44,488 nucleotides of DNA from Spirogloea muscicola (taxonomy: Eukaryota; Streptophyta; Zygnematophyceae; Spirogloeales; Spirogloeaceae): the NCBI GenBank assembly GCA_009602725.1, contig WELB01000144.1:93500-137987 (forward strand), read 5' to 3'. Below the pieces are notes generated by a model. That model had not been told where the DNA came from. It searched no databases and saw nothing but the letters and a program-made list of their open reading frames with translations. Below are positions 1 through 10,806 of the stretch, piece by piece. How positions within the stretch are numbered: the first letter of the stretch is position 1; every line of letters starts with the position of its first letter. Made by a program: the position numbers and the translations under genes.

Positions 1-414
1 GACCTGATGTTGCTCACTCGTGGGTACTGAGCTTTCCTCTGCATCGTTTCTGTGTTCTGCAGTATGTTGTAGTGTAGTCCTTTCTCCGGCTCCTCTTGCT
101 TTGGCTTTGGACATTGTCCATTCTTTTTTGGGCTGGCTTTGCCAGCCCCTCTTTTCTATGGGCGCGCTCTTCTCTTTGGCTGGCCTCTCCCAGCCACCAG
201 TTCATCTGGCCGCGCTTGCTTTTTGCAGGCTCAGGTCAGAGAGAAGAGCGCGCCCATAGAAAAGAGGGGCTGGCAAAGCCAGCCCAAAAAAGAATGGACA
301 ATGTCCAAAGCCAAAGCAAGAGGAGCCGGAGAAAGGAGTACACTACAACATACTGCAGAACACAGAAACGATGCAGAGGAAAGCTCAGTACCCACGAGTG
401 AGCAACATCAGGTC
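1..414. repeat. Near-perfect inverted repeat, 175-bp arms, 64-bp loop
   Basis: Bases 1-175 are the reverse complement of 240-414, with a single mismatch seen (a G/C difference in the GTGTAGTCC versus GTGTACTCC stretch near base 79). The loop is 176-239. Each arm carries the GGGCTGGC/GCCAGCCC core found in dispersed repeats elsewhere in the window. The left arm begins exactly at the window edge, so the arms may be longer. It could be a foldback (MITE-like) element or two inverted copies of a retrotransposon tail; transcription would give a long hairpin RNA. No coding function is apparent. Confidence 0.93.
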
Positions 415-960
415 TGAGTAGCTCGCTGCAGGGAAAGAGGCGCTCCGCCGAGACCCAGAGAAGCTAGGCTCCTGAAAGTGGGTCCCCTGGCCAGAGCCAG
501 AGGAGCCGGGCTCTCCGGTCCCGTGAGACCACCCTCGCTGACCTGAGGCTGCTCAACAGGAGGGTTGTTACTGAGTCGGCACCATCTTCGGCTTTGGATT
601 TTGTCCATTCCTTTTGCGTTGGCGTTGCCAGCCCCTCTTCTCTCAGGGCGAGCCCTTCTCGCAAATGCGCAGATCACCCGCGATCAGACGAGTTCTTCCT
701 GCTCGCCATCGATACGCACGGGGCGATGGGCGCTCGGTGGCTCGAGCAGCTCAACCAGCTCTCACGCCACCTTGGGGAGCCGGTGGACTTTCATGCAGCC
801 GGGTCGCTCGCGCAGGTTTACCGCGTGCGCTCGGCCGTCTTGCTGAAGAGGTCTATGGCCCGCGCGCAACAGCTGCGTGCCGGCAGAGCCCTCGCTGCTG
901 CCTCTGGCTTCTTCTTCTGGCTCTGGCCAGAGGACCCGCTTCCAGGAACCCAGTCTCTCT
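415..960 (+). mobile_element. Degenerate fragment of non-LTR retrotransposon 3' end (copy A)
   Basis: Between about 665 and 920 the + strand translates to a stretch with DEFFLLAIDTHGAMGARW, HAAGSLAQVYRVR and LRAGRALAAASGF. These match the better preserved copy at 25902-26766 (residues DVHGAFGAKW, SLAQVYRMRLAVSLQR, LRAGRALAAASGF). That copy resembles the endonuclease-containing C-terminus of LINE-type elements. The upstream part (415-660) carries GTCCATTC and GCCAGCCCCTCTTCTC motifs of the associated noncoding tail. No intact frame spans the fragment, so it is a dead copy. Confidence 0.7.
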
Positions 961-1270
961 GACCTGAGGCTGCTTGGTTCCTGGGGTTACTGACTGTCTC
1001 GTAGCTGCTTGGTTCCTTTTTGTGCTTGTTCTTAGTGCTTCCCCTGGCCCCTTCTCGTCCTTTGTTCATTCTTTTTTGGGCTGGCTTTTTGCAGCCCCTA
1101 TTCTCAATAGGCGAGCCCTTCTTCTTCTTCTCCTCTCTCTGTTACTTAATGCCTCTTTCCACTCGAGTCACTGTGTGCTTTTAGCGCTTTCTCTGGCCTC
1201 TTCGAACTTTGCTCATTCTCTCTCTGGGCTGCCCACTTACAGCCATCGCCCATCCCCTACCGGAAGCGCC
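961..1270. repeat. Dispersed GGGCTGGC-type repeat copy
   Basis: This stretch holds the TTCATTCTTTTTTGGGCTGG core followed by a GCAGCCCCTATTCTCAATAG variant. It is a diverged reverse-complement relative of 27690-27830; for example GCTTCCCCTGGCC here is GGCCAGGGGAAGC there. It belongs to the noncoding repeat family attached to the retrotransposon tails. I see no gene in it. Confidence 0.65.
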
Positions 1271-1274
1271 TTTC

Positions 1275-1610
1275 TCCCGGGTCCAGAAATGCAGAAGTGG
1301 CTTTCTCAATGCGGGCAAGGGCTGTATAAAGCCAGCCCGAAAAGAATTGACAAAGGTTTGAAGGGGCCAAATGACGGAGGGGCCTAAAGCGCTATGTCAG
1401 AACGGGTGTAGGATGGACCACTCGGTAGCTACAAGTGAGGAGCCTCAATTCCGACAGACTAGCTGCCGGAAAATAATCCCCCTGAATCAAGCTAGAGGCA
1501 GCAGCGAGAGCACGGCCAGCACGCAGATGCAAGGCGTGGGCCATGGACCGCTGGAGGGAAAGGCGTCGCGCAAGCGAGCTCCTCCCCGTCCATGGGGTGT
1601 ATGACAGACT
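1275..1610 (-). mobile_element. Retrotransposon 3' end, minus orientation (copy B)
   Basis: Read on the minus strand, 1610-1490 encodes a short decayed piece of the shared C-terminus (nucleotides complementary to GCACGGCCAGCACGCAGATG). It is followed by a noncoding tail that on the + strand contains GCAAGGGCTGTATAAAGCC and AGCCAGCCCGAAAAGAATTG. The block is nearly collinear with 25225-25510, which makes the two copies of one element. It is too short and mutated to be functional. Confidence 0.7.
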
Positions 1611-1624
1611 GTAAGACGAAGTGA

Positions 1625-1806
1625 GCTCTCTAGATAGACGTGTTTCGCAGGTGTTTCACATGCGCCTGTCCATATCCTTTCAGCGATGCTTGGCCCACAC
1701 CTTGAATTTGCGTGCTGGCCGTGTAGCTGCACCCTCTGGCTTTCGTCAAGGGGATTGCTTTCCGGCAGCTAGTCTTTCTGCCTTGCTACTAACTACTACT
1801 AACTAG
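1625..1806 (+). mobile_element. Retrotransposon C-terminus fragment (copy C)
   Basis: The + strand frame gives VFHMRLSISFQRCLAHTLN followed by LRAGR and SGFRQGDCFPAASLS. This aligns to YRMRLAVSLQRSLAFAVHL and SGFRQGDVFPPASYS of the copy at 26600-26766. It lies back to back with copy B, so this site holds two inverted 5'-truncated copies. Confidence 0.7.
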
Positions 1807-2396
1807 AGGGTAATATTCATTATCCTACATGGTCCTTGCTTAGTCATGTCATTCAAAGAGACGTGACCTCTTCCAAAGAGATAGACTCTTCCGATAGAGG
1901 GCGATGGCTGAAGCTTTTCTGTTACCAATATATAAAAGAAGCTCTTCCTGAGGAGATAGGACGCTTACAGCAGAGGGCGGTGGCTGTGAGAGGCCAGCCC
2001 AAAACCAATATAATACATACTCTGTAGACAGGATAAAAGGTGTAGACAGGATCAAAGGGGATGCCAGAAATATTCGTGGTGCCATCATATTAAAAATGGT
2101 GTCAAGTACACAAATGCCCTGAGTGCTACACCGGGCATATTGGTCAGAGTGGAGCCTTCGATGAAGCACCATCATCACCATTGTGTGGCAGAAGAGACAG
2201 CTACCTGAAACTCCAGGAACTCTATTGCTCACAGCAAATAATTACAAGTGCAGCTCTTCTGAGAAAGTCCAATCTAGAGATGCCCTCGACCACCGCATGT
2301 GGGGCACATTACTGTGCCAGAGCCTCCACACCCTGGCCATACGAATTCCACAATCAGTTCTGCAATCAACTCATGCGCTGCTAATATCTTTAATAT
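1807..2396. other. Non-coding; repeat-like 5' part, 3' flank of the zinc-protein gene
   Basis: Bases 1860-2010 contain the GAGAGGCCAGCCCAAAACC and GGGCGATGGCTG motifs of the dispersed repeat family. There is also a short tandem of GTAGACAGGAT near 2022-2055. From about 2060 to 2396 I see no coding pattern; this is presumably 3' flank of the minus-strand gene ending at 2397. Confidence 0.5.
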
Positions 2397-3800
2397 CTAG
2401 GTAGTCCTTGCACAGCCTGCCCAAGTGCTAACCACATGCAAAAGCTGAGCTAGTCAGCACTTCTGCAAAATGTGCACGTCTTCACCTGTCAACCAACTAA
2501 ATCTGCAAATTGCTAGCTTCACCTGGCTTACCTAGACATCGAACCTTCACAATGACGCCTTGGCTCTCCAGTGTAGGCTCCACATACAGCCCACAACCGG
2601 CACACGTGGGGCAGCTGACAGCTCCCAATACTTCACATTTTGAGCATGGTGGGTACGCTCCAATGGTTTTAGCCTGCACAGGCAGCCCTGCACGTCAAAG
2701 AGGTGCACCTTGTAAGAGCCATCTCACCGCCACTTCAATGTCAACAGAAGAGCACAACGGCATTGTCAACCTCCTAGCTCAAGGGGGTTATTGTCCAGAT
2801 TTAGCATATTACAGCAATGTTAGCTGCTGATTTGCAACCGGGTGCTTTGCTGATGCCTATTAAAGCCCTTCAGTTCAGAACTTACTTCAGTTCGAGACTT
2901 AGAGTACCTAGCTTCTAGCACATGTCCTGCATTTACAGGTATACCAAGCTTCTTGCAACAGAAGCCGGTGTTCTGGCCATCGGCTATGCAGCAGAAGACA
3001 CCACCACCTTTCTTGATTCTTGAGGCCGAAGCCACATGTGCAGCCCCCAGCTCCCTTGCTGAGACGCCCTGATGAGCAGATTGCAACTACATGCAGAGCG
3101 AAGAAGGAGAGTAGCTGACCTTTGGGCGTCTCAATCTTCTCTCTTGGCGTGGAGGTGTCGCAGTAGTAGAGACTTTCGAGTTTGCTCCTATAACGATCCG
3201 AAATCAGAGGCATCGAATTGTTCCCAGGCCGGTTGGCTGTACCATCAGTAGCATCACTTGCCTGAAAATGGGACAGCCAACGCATCCTGTGTTCAGAGAG
3301 CTTCTGTCAGCCTGCTAGCAGGTATGTTGTAGAACGTAGAACTCCTCGCTAATTCTGTGCATCAGCTACATATCTGCCTTCAATTTGTAAGCACTGCAAA
3401 AGAGGACTCTCTCAGGGAGGGTACTGGGCAGTTGTGCAGACCACTGCGAGTTGCCTTACAAAGTTTGCCCTCATCAGCATGCCTCGCAACAAACAGGACG
3501 GACACAATGGCACTTATACATAGCCATGCCTCCAGAACGGTGCATTACATTGCTGCACCGCGTCTGCGAACGGCTTCGTGAATGGAAGTCCAGCAATGGT
3601 GCTAGACCCCTCACTGTAGCTGGACCTCTGCCACCGGGCTTGCTGCACCGCGTAGCCGCTGCGGGCGGCCCACTGCTGGGAGAGGCTCCAACACAGCCTC
3701 GGCAATGCCACACGCTGGCCCCAGGCTGCGCATGAGCGGCCGCGGGCTGCAAGGCCCCCGCCGTCGCCTGCAGGCAGCCTCGCAGCACCGCCGTGGTCAT
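2397..3800 (-). CDS. Plastid-type cysteine-pair zinc protein, five exons
   Basis: Exons on the minus strand are 3800-3549, 3261-3120, 3058-2945, 2687-2532 and 2416-2397; all phases agree and give 227 residues. The N-terminus (MTTAVLRGCLQ..., rich in Ala, Arg and Ser) looks like a chloroplast or mitochondrial transit peptide. The C-terminal third has a CC pair (VFCC), a second (FCCKKLG), then PPCSKC, SCPTCAGCG and, only after splicing, RCLGC. Three CxxC pairs with glycines recall DnaJ-type zinc-finger or BSD2-like plastid proteins, but I cannot name the family. The last exon is only 20 bases and completes the third CxxC, which supports the splice model. A start at 3824 in the same frame is possible. 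It is divergent from the DUF288 gene, sharing a GC-rich promoter. Confidence 0.72.
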
Positions 3801-4229
3801 GACCGGGGCCCCGCCCCGGAGCACGACGAGGCGGCGGCCCCGGCGCCACAGAGCCCCGGAGGCGGCGGCGGCGGCGGCGGCGGCGNCTGCCCGTCGCCGC
3901 TACCGCCGCCGCCGCCGCCGCCGCCGTCGCCGCGCGCGGCTGCCTCTGGCGAGGCGCGGGCGCCGCGGGACCTTTGTCCCAAGCGGAGCTTCCGTCACGG
4001 CACAAGGCGGTGGCTTGGCGCCTGCGCCCCTTGCGGAAGCACCGCCGGCTGAGTTGACCGGCGGCAGGCCTCTCCTGGAGGGCCTGCGTTTCAGGCTTCT
4101 CCTGGAGGGCCTGCGGTGCCCATGGCCGCCGGCGGCTGCGCAGGCGCTGTGACGTGCAGCGGCCTCTGCGACCGGCGTGGGAGCTGACGCCTTCAGGACC
4201 TTCCTTAGGCCTTTGAGGGATCCGCGCGG
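3801..4229. promoter_or_regulatory. GC-rich divergent promoter with CGG/GCC triplet repeats
   Basis: This 430-bp stretch separates two head-to-head genes. It contains GGC triplets at 3859-3885, one undetermined base at 3886, and CCG/GCC triplets at 3893-3930. A roughly 31-bp imperfect tandem (TCTCCTGGAGGGCCTGCG twice) sits at 4070-4115. Shared bidirectional promoter function is inferred from arrangement only. No TATA-like element is evident. Confidence 0.5.
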
Positions 4230-7200
4230 ATGGCGGCGGGCCTCAAGGGCCATGCAGCCAAACCCCGCGGCGGGCCGCGGGCCACAGTGGCCGTCGTGGC
4301 CACTCTTTTGACTATTGGCTTCTTCTTCTTCTTCAGCAGCTCGCAGCCAAAAGATAAGGTCGCGCCCCAGGTGAATCCTCAACCCTTGGCACCCACCTAT
4401 GGTCACAGCTGCTTCTGTCAGCTAGAGTATGTCGCAGCACTCTAGCTGAGGACAGGCACTCGTCGACCAAGCTGGGACGTTTATTTGTACTTGGGCTCAG
4501 TGTTGAGGTCTACTATATCACGCGCAGGATGTCTTTGACAAGGGCTCCACGGGCATCCCATCAAGCTCTGTTACCACCGACGAGGTAGGCCAGACCAGCT
4601 GCGGCAGTGCATGGCATGTATGGAGTACCATAGATTCTCCAAGTATCCCTACAGAAGAGCCTGATTTGACATACTGTTGGGTAAAGGCCTGCTGAGCAGC
4701 CTCTGCGTCCTATGCTTCTCTCATCTGCCAAGTAACTTGAGCATGGGTTGCACCACCATATCCAGGCTATCGGCAAGACCAAGAGCTTAGCAGAGGAGGA
4801 AGTCAGCGAAGAGGAAGAAGCTGCAGAGTTGGTCGTTGCAGAGAGGCAAGATGAAGTGCCACGAAGCCAGCAGGATGCTGGTGTTGCTCTTAGCATGCAC
4901 CAGAAGTATGGGTCAGGATTGAGTGCAGATATTGCTGTGGAAGATCAGGCAGGCCATATTGCAGGCAAGTCAAGACGAGGCAAGGCCAGAGAAGGCTGAT
5001 AAGAGTCACTGTCATCTATCAGAATGTGTCCTGCTTGAAGCCCCCTGTAACTTACTTCATTGCATGAGCTGATAGTTGGCTGCTTTGAAACAGCAACAGA
5101 GTCAGAATTCTGTCATCATCCAAGACCTGTACTGCAAGTCCGATTGCAAGTACCCTTTGCAAACATGTTTGATACAAGATTTCTGTATTACTCTTGCAGG
5201 CCGTGCGGTGCACGCTTGGGCTGCAGACTGGAACAGAGATCATACCCTCATAGATTCATTGAAATGCTCGTCGGAGGGTTGTGGGCAACCATGGAGCAAA
5301 GGTCCTCAAGGAGTGGCTGGCTGGAAGGCTGGTGGTCAGAAGCCCATCAAGGTCAACGCACAGACCCAGCAGATGCTTCCTTCCGGTAAGACATACAATC
5401 CTTCACCACTCTGGGCAGACGTAGGGGCTGCACCTCCTTGACCTCAAGTGTTTTGTGCTTGTGGTCAAGTTTTCTCCTGATCACTGAAGTTACTTCTGTG
5501 CACGCTTGCAGAAAAGTGGGTGGTCCTGACCTACCACAAGGATCCAAAGGCAATCACTCGAGCCAATCTTACCTCATGGATCAGCGCTGGATGGAGTCTG
5601 GTTATTGTTGTAGATCGCAAAGAGGACCTCAGAAGATTTCGTCGCTGCCGCAAGCGTTGTCGTGTTGTAGATCGTGTCAGCTCCTTGGAGTTTGGCTTTA
5701 AGGTGAGGTGCCCACGTCAATGCTTTCACAACGCACATCGTGGCCTTTTCCTACGAGAAGTAGGACTAAGCATGTCCATGCTGTGTGTACACAGTGCTTC
5801 AGCTGATTCGTTGATTCTACATACGTATATCAACTACTGTATTTGCTTGTTCCGTATTGTGCTTGTCAGTGCTCGACATCTTTCAGTCCCTTGCTAACTT
5901 TCAGTGTCACCCTTAAGGTGCAGTCTCTGATGAATCTGCTGAGATGCCTGTCTTTGACGACATGTTTTCAAGACAGCAAGAATAATTCTCATGTATATGA
6001 TTTCAGATAGCAAGCAAGGTATGGAGCAAGACAGCAAGAAAGATGATTGGAACCCTGGTTGCAATCAGGGAGGGAGCAAAAGCCATCTATCAGACGGAAG
6101 ATGAGGGGCACTCTGTACATAACCCTCATCTTAACTGGATCAAGCCAATGCACATACATGGTGCATTTGCTGTACATGACGAAATAGAAGGCCTGGTCAA
6201 TCCCTTTGCATACTTTGGTCAGGTGAGTCTACACAGAATTGTATTTCTCTTTATTCTTGACTTCAGGACTTTCATGAGAGGAAGTCAGAGAAAGAAGTGA
6301 CTGTTGTGCTTGCATATCCAGCATGTGCATCCACATTATGCCTTCGTACCACGTGTTCGTCAGTCTCTTGCTGAACACTTGCTACCAGTGGCTGTTAGAG
6401 CTGCCAGTCATATATGCCCATTTGATGGATGCCTTGTGAATTTGTATGATGACCTACATGATGACCTATTTCAAGGCAGAGGGTGGTGTCATTTGTGACC
6501 TCTGTTGTGAGATGTGTATTCTTTTGGCTCTTAGGATCGGCTCTTTCCAAGGGGATTTCCAATTGAGGTAGGCAAGAAGGTGATGGCAGGAGACTTTGAA
6601 GAACCAGAGTACAAGACAAATGTGAAATTCTCCACATTTTCGCCTATACAGCAAGGAGTGACAGATGGTGAACCAGGTATGCCTTCGTTCCTGCTCTACT
6701 GACATGCTGAAGTGCACCACACTGCTTGGGGCATTTGGCCAGACTTCTTCCAAGCCTTGTTGCTGGATTGCTATCTTTGTCTCCTTTACTCTACCGTGCC
6801 TGTAACCACTCTGAGCTGAACTTTCACTTGAAGCTACGTACTTGGAAACTGCAGTGCGCCCCAGCTAATCGACAGGCAATAGGGATTGCTATTTAACTGT
6901 AGTGATCAATGACCATAAGTAGCGCAATCCGGACGGACGATGTATTTATTGGAATACCCTGTCCCGCTCTGGACCTCTTGCATGTCACAACATCATAAAT
7001 AGAATGTACTACTGGGTCAGCATGGTCTTATTGGAGCTCAATGATTGCTGTAATCTTGGCAGACTTGGACCCCTTCTGTAGGATGGAGCAAGTGAAGGGG
7101 GCAGAGGCAGGAGGTGTGTTGTTTCGAAAATGCCAGCTGCCGTTGGTCATTCCAGAGGGAGGCCTGGCTCCATTCAATACACGCCACACTATTTATTATC

Positions 7201-9718
7201 AGCCAGCATTCTTCCTTCTCTTTGTGCCAAGTATGGTTGTTGGTTCCTACACACCCTCCCACAAAACAATCGCTTCGGTCTGCTTGTGTACATCAGTAAA
7301 CATTTCTTTGATGTACTTTTATCTAGTCACGTAGTCTCTTGGAAGGAAAGCTAGGAACAAGTATGTGATCATTGATTATGCTTGTTAGTGCATTGCTTTC
7401 TTATGGCAGCACTTGCTTCTACACCTTCGTAATGAATGCCAAAGAGGTATACTTAAAGAAGTACAAAGTTGTTGGGCTCAAGCACAATATGTGTCATCTG
7501 AAAGCCCCTCTTCTTGCTGGCTTTGTTTGTGAATGCAGCCACGGTTGGGACTGGTGTGGCTGACATCTGGGCTGGGTACTGGGGCCAACGATTGCTTTGG
7601 GAGATGGGTGGTCAGCTCACCTTCATCCACACTGGAGAGTATCATAAGACGGCGCATCCGATCACACATGACTCTGTTGATGTCAGCACCCTACTTTTCT
7701 CTTTCCCTGCACTATGTTGTCAGAGGATGATCGTGGTCTGCCTGATTCTAGCTTAATAGGTGCTGCAATGTCAGACTGTAGTGGGAACAGCGTATCTCTG
7801 TGAGTGCTTTGCTTATCAGGAAGGATGGCACCTTACTGAGTACCCTTTGAGGATGGTCGCATTTCTCTGCAGGCCCAGCAGCTACAGGCTCAGGCGCAAG
7901 AGCTTGTTGACTACCTCCAGGCTTGGGATTGCAAGCTTGACCACATGTATGACTGTGCTTTGGAGCTAGGGAGACAGATGGCCCTGAAGGGCTTCTGGGG
8001 TTTCGAAGATGCTCTCCTCCTGCGTGACTGGCTCGAGGACGTTGCTTCTCTTGGCCATGTACCTCCCATGGTACATCAGGACGCTGCCAAAGAGCATCGA
8101 ATAACTTTGCCAGAGGAGATTAGCTTCCCATACCAGATCAAATCTACCCCACTGGCCTGTGGTGTCAATTCTCAGCACTGGACCATTGTCAAGGAACGCT
8201 TTGTCAATGTCAGGCCAGATAAGCTATGCTACCCCGGCAATGAAGCCCCCCCTTGGGTGGTCACACTTAATAGCACCGCTTTGGGTCTACTTAGTGAACC
8301 ACAGCGTCCACGTGCCCGAGTCTTGCAAGCAGAGTTGCCAGCAAGGTTTGTCTACCTTGTGCAAGCTCCTGGGGCACTTCCCAAGCTGCTGAAGGATGTC
8401 GTGTGTCACGGAGAATCGGAGGCCCTGCTGCTGACCTACAAGGAGGAGGTGTATGATGCCATCTGGGCACCTGGTAAGGCTAACCTGCTTGCTCGGGCTG
8501 GTGGCAGTTGCTTCTACATACTGCTACCCTGTCAGGGCCATATTTCAGCGTGTGCCAGCTTTCCTAAGTGCTGCCATGTGCTTCTAGTCAAAAACTGATG
8601 TACTGCTATACCATCACCCTGCAGCGATGACTGAGAATGTTGAAAGATTGCCCTACTCACCTACTCCTGATTGAGCTGATACTGTCATGCCCAGTATAAG
8701 TTTGTCTGGATGCCATGTGTTTTGAAAGTCGTTGTACACCAATACATGAGCAACCCGACATGTTGCTCATTCTAGGAACTTCCTCTGACAATTCGCCGCG
8801 TTTATCCTTCACAATTGTGTGTCTAGGCACAACATGGGCAGAAGGGAGAAACATTCTGTTTTCTGCTGCTCTTCAGTTGGAACAGCTGCGAGGATGGAGA
8901 TATACGTATTATGTCTTTGTGGACGATGATCTCACAGGCACTGGATCTTGGAGAAGTTTTGAAGAGTTCCTGGTCAAACAGCAGCCAGCTCTTGCAGAAG
9001 CTGCGACAGCGTCTGCATGTCGCAAGCTTGCCAGAGTGAAGGACACTTTTGCGGCTGTGAGTATCTCTTTTTCCCCTCAGGTTGCTCATTGTCTGAGCAA
9101 GCAATTGCTAAGTGGCAAACCTATGCATCTGCAATTGGATCTCTTGGTACAGCACCCTGTCTTTTACAACATTGACATGCAGCGACTGGTCATAATTAAG
9201 ATTTCATTTACACTTCTGCCAAGCTAAATTGCACGCGACGGTTTTGTGGAGTGTCAGAAGGTTGCAGTCCTCTGTACTGGGCTTCTAATTGAGGACTCGA
9301 CATGGCCATGTTTCGACAGGCTTACCACCTTCAGGGATTGCTGAATGCATATCACTACGAGGCAGCTCCTCAGCTTCTGCCCTACTCGACCGCATTTGAC
9401 AGCTCCAGTTGGCAGCTTGCCCAAGCCATCCAGACACACAGGTGCTCGCTCCTTTACACGGGCCACTGCATGAGGTACTATGGCCTGCAGGTGTGTGGGC
9501 GAGAAAGTCGGCCGTACCCCAGAGGGTACAGGCGGCTAACGCCTGCTGAGGAAGCCCTTAAGGCAGCTGTGAGGGCTGCGGGGAACGAGTCTGAGAATGT
9601 TCTCTCATGCTTCAAGCCTCTGAGGCAAGTTATGAGGATGGGAGGAGACCGGTACGAAGCCCTACCTAAACAGGGCTCTTATGCCTCCACAGACTTCCGT
9701 AATGCGCCTCGTTGTTGA
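4230..9718 (+). CDS. STELLO-like DUF288 membrane protein, glycosyltransferase-like
   Basis: A membrane segment near the N-terminus (VAVVATLLTIGFFFFF, exon 4230-4370) makes this a likely type II Golgi protein. Well supported exons are 5200-5385, 5512-5702, 6007-6222, 6535-6676, 7063-7230, 7539-7681, 7873-8473 and from 8776. They carry hallmarks of plant STELLO/DUF288 proteins: EKWVVLTY, ARKMIGTLVAIREGAKAI, NPFAYFGQ, LFPRGFP, FNTRHTIYYQPAF, GYWGQRLLWEMGG and GFWGFEDALLLRDWL. The C-terminal half has a DxD-like YYVFVDDDLTG, then NAYHYEAAPQLLPY and RPYPRGY before the stop. STELLO proteins in plants assist Golgi assembly of cellulose synthase complexes; the algal role is inference. Exons at about 4766-4970 (charged, Glu-rich), 5067-5150 (possible coiled coil), around 5920-5950 and 9081-9330 are less certain. 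One intron at about 4971 may use a GC donor. Confidence 0.85.
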
Positions 9719-10806
9719 GACTTAGTTAGCGTTACCCAGCTTTGGCCGTTGCTTCCCTGGAGCCTTGGTGGTCAAATCAGGAGACTTACCTCCATCGCTC
9801 ATTTGTGAAGGATGCGATTCTGATGTCTCTTGGAGTCACTTATTTATTTGTCAAAGTGACAAGCATTCTGATGGATTCTTTCCTCTTAGACATTATTAGA
9901 AGGTGCTCAACGCAATCATCTAGCAGATTCTAGTCATTCATGAGGATACTACCGCCTTCAACATCCTAAGGATATCCTATGACCAAGCTTGCGATATAGC
10001 TGCAAACGTTGTCAATACCAGCTGACTCTCGAACCGTTGTGAGAGTGGACAGTTTCAGCCTAAGCAACAATGGGCAATGATCACATGCTTGCTGAGTTGA
10101 GCATGTGTCCTTAGTGTGTCAGCAGAATGCTTGAGAATGCCACTTAGAGACATGGAGCTGGTATTGAAAGTGAAAACTATTGGTGACCTCTATGTGTAGC
10201 AGTTGCCGCTGTCATGACACCTTTTGATATGTCGAACTGCGTTTGCCTACGTAGTCCTGCGGCCCATTGAGCCTCATGACTGTAAGGGCAACCACAATCA
10301 CTCTCTGAGAAGTGTGCAACTCAGTCGAAGTGGCCAGCATATCACAAGTGCACAGCTCTTTTGGTGCTCCAGATTGACAAATACGAGCTCTTAAGATAGC
10401 ATGTACGCATACATGTTCACATGTCCTACACTTGCAGTGCCACACATGCAGCACACCACTGGAGTACAGGTCTTGCATTGTCCACGACTCCCAAAGTTAA
10501 CAGACAGCTGACAATCACTTGGCGTATTGATGCCTCCACGTGATTGCACAATGTCTTGCGTGCAAGCTCTTGAAGACCAGGGCCCAAAGTGACGGCCCTA
10601 GAAGACGAGGAAAGATTTCACCAGAGGTACCTGAAGTCCTGCAGGTTCTATGATGTACTTTGACACAAGTAAAGGTACAGCTTGCCATTGCTCCGCATGC
10701 TTGATTGCATGCCAAGCCAAAGGACAAGCTCCCACTTTCCAAATTCATCAAAGACCCCTGGTCCTGGCAAGGTCTGAAGTGGCCAGATTAAAGCAAGCTT
10801 GCCATA
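9719..10806. other. Intergenic between two convergent genes
   Basis: This kilobase lies between the ends of the DUF288 gene and RPS10. Only short open frames without codon structure or family resemblance are present on either strand. I see no RNA gene, repeat or mobile element. It presumably holds the 3' UTRs of both genes. Confidence 0.6.

Noticed and set aside
9057-9080. GTGAGT ... CCCCTCAG as an intron in the DUF288 gene
   Set aside because: Only 24 bases long and in frame; too short for a spliceosomal intron, so treated as exon or unresolved.
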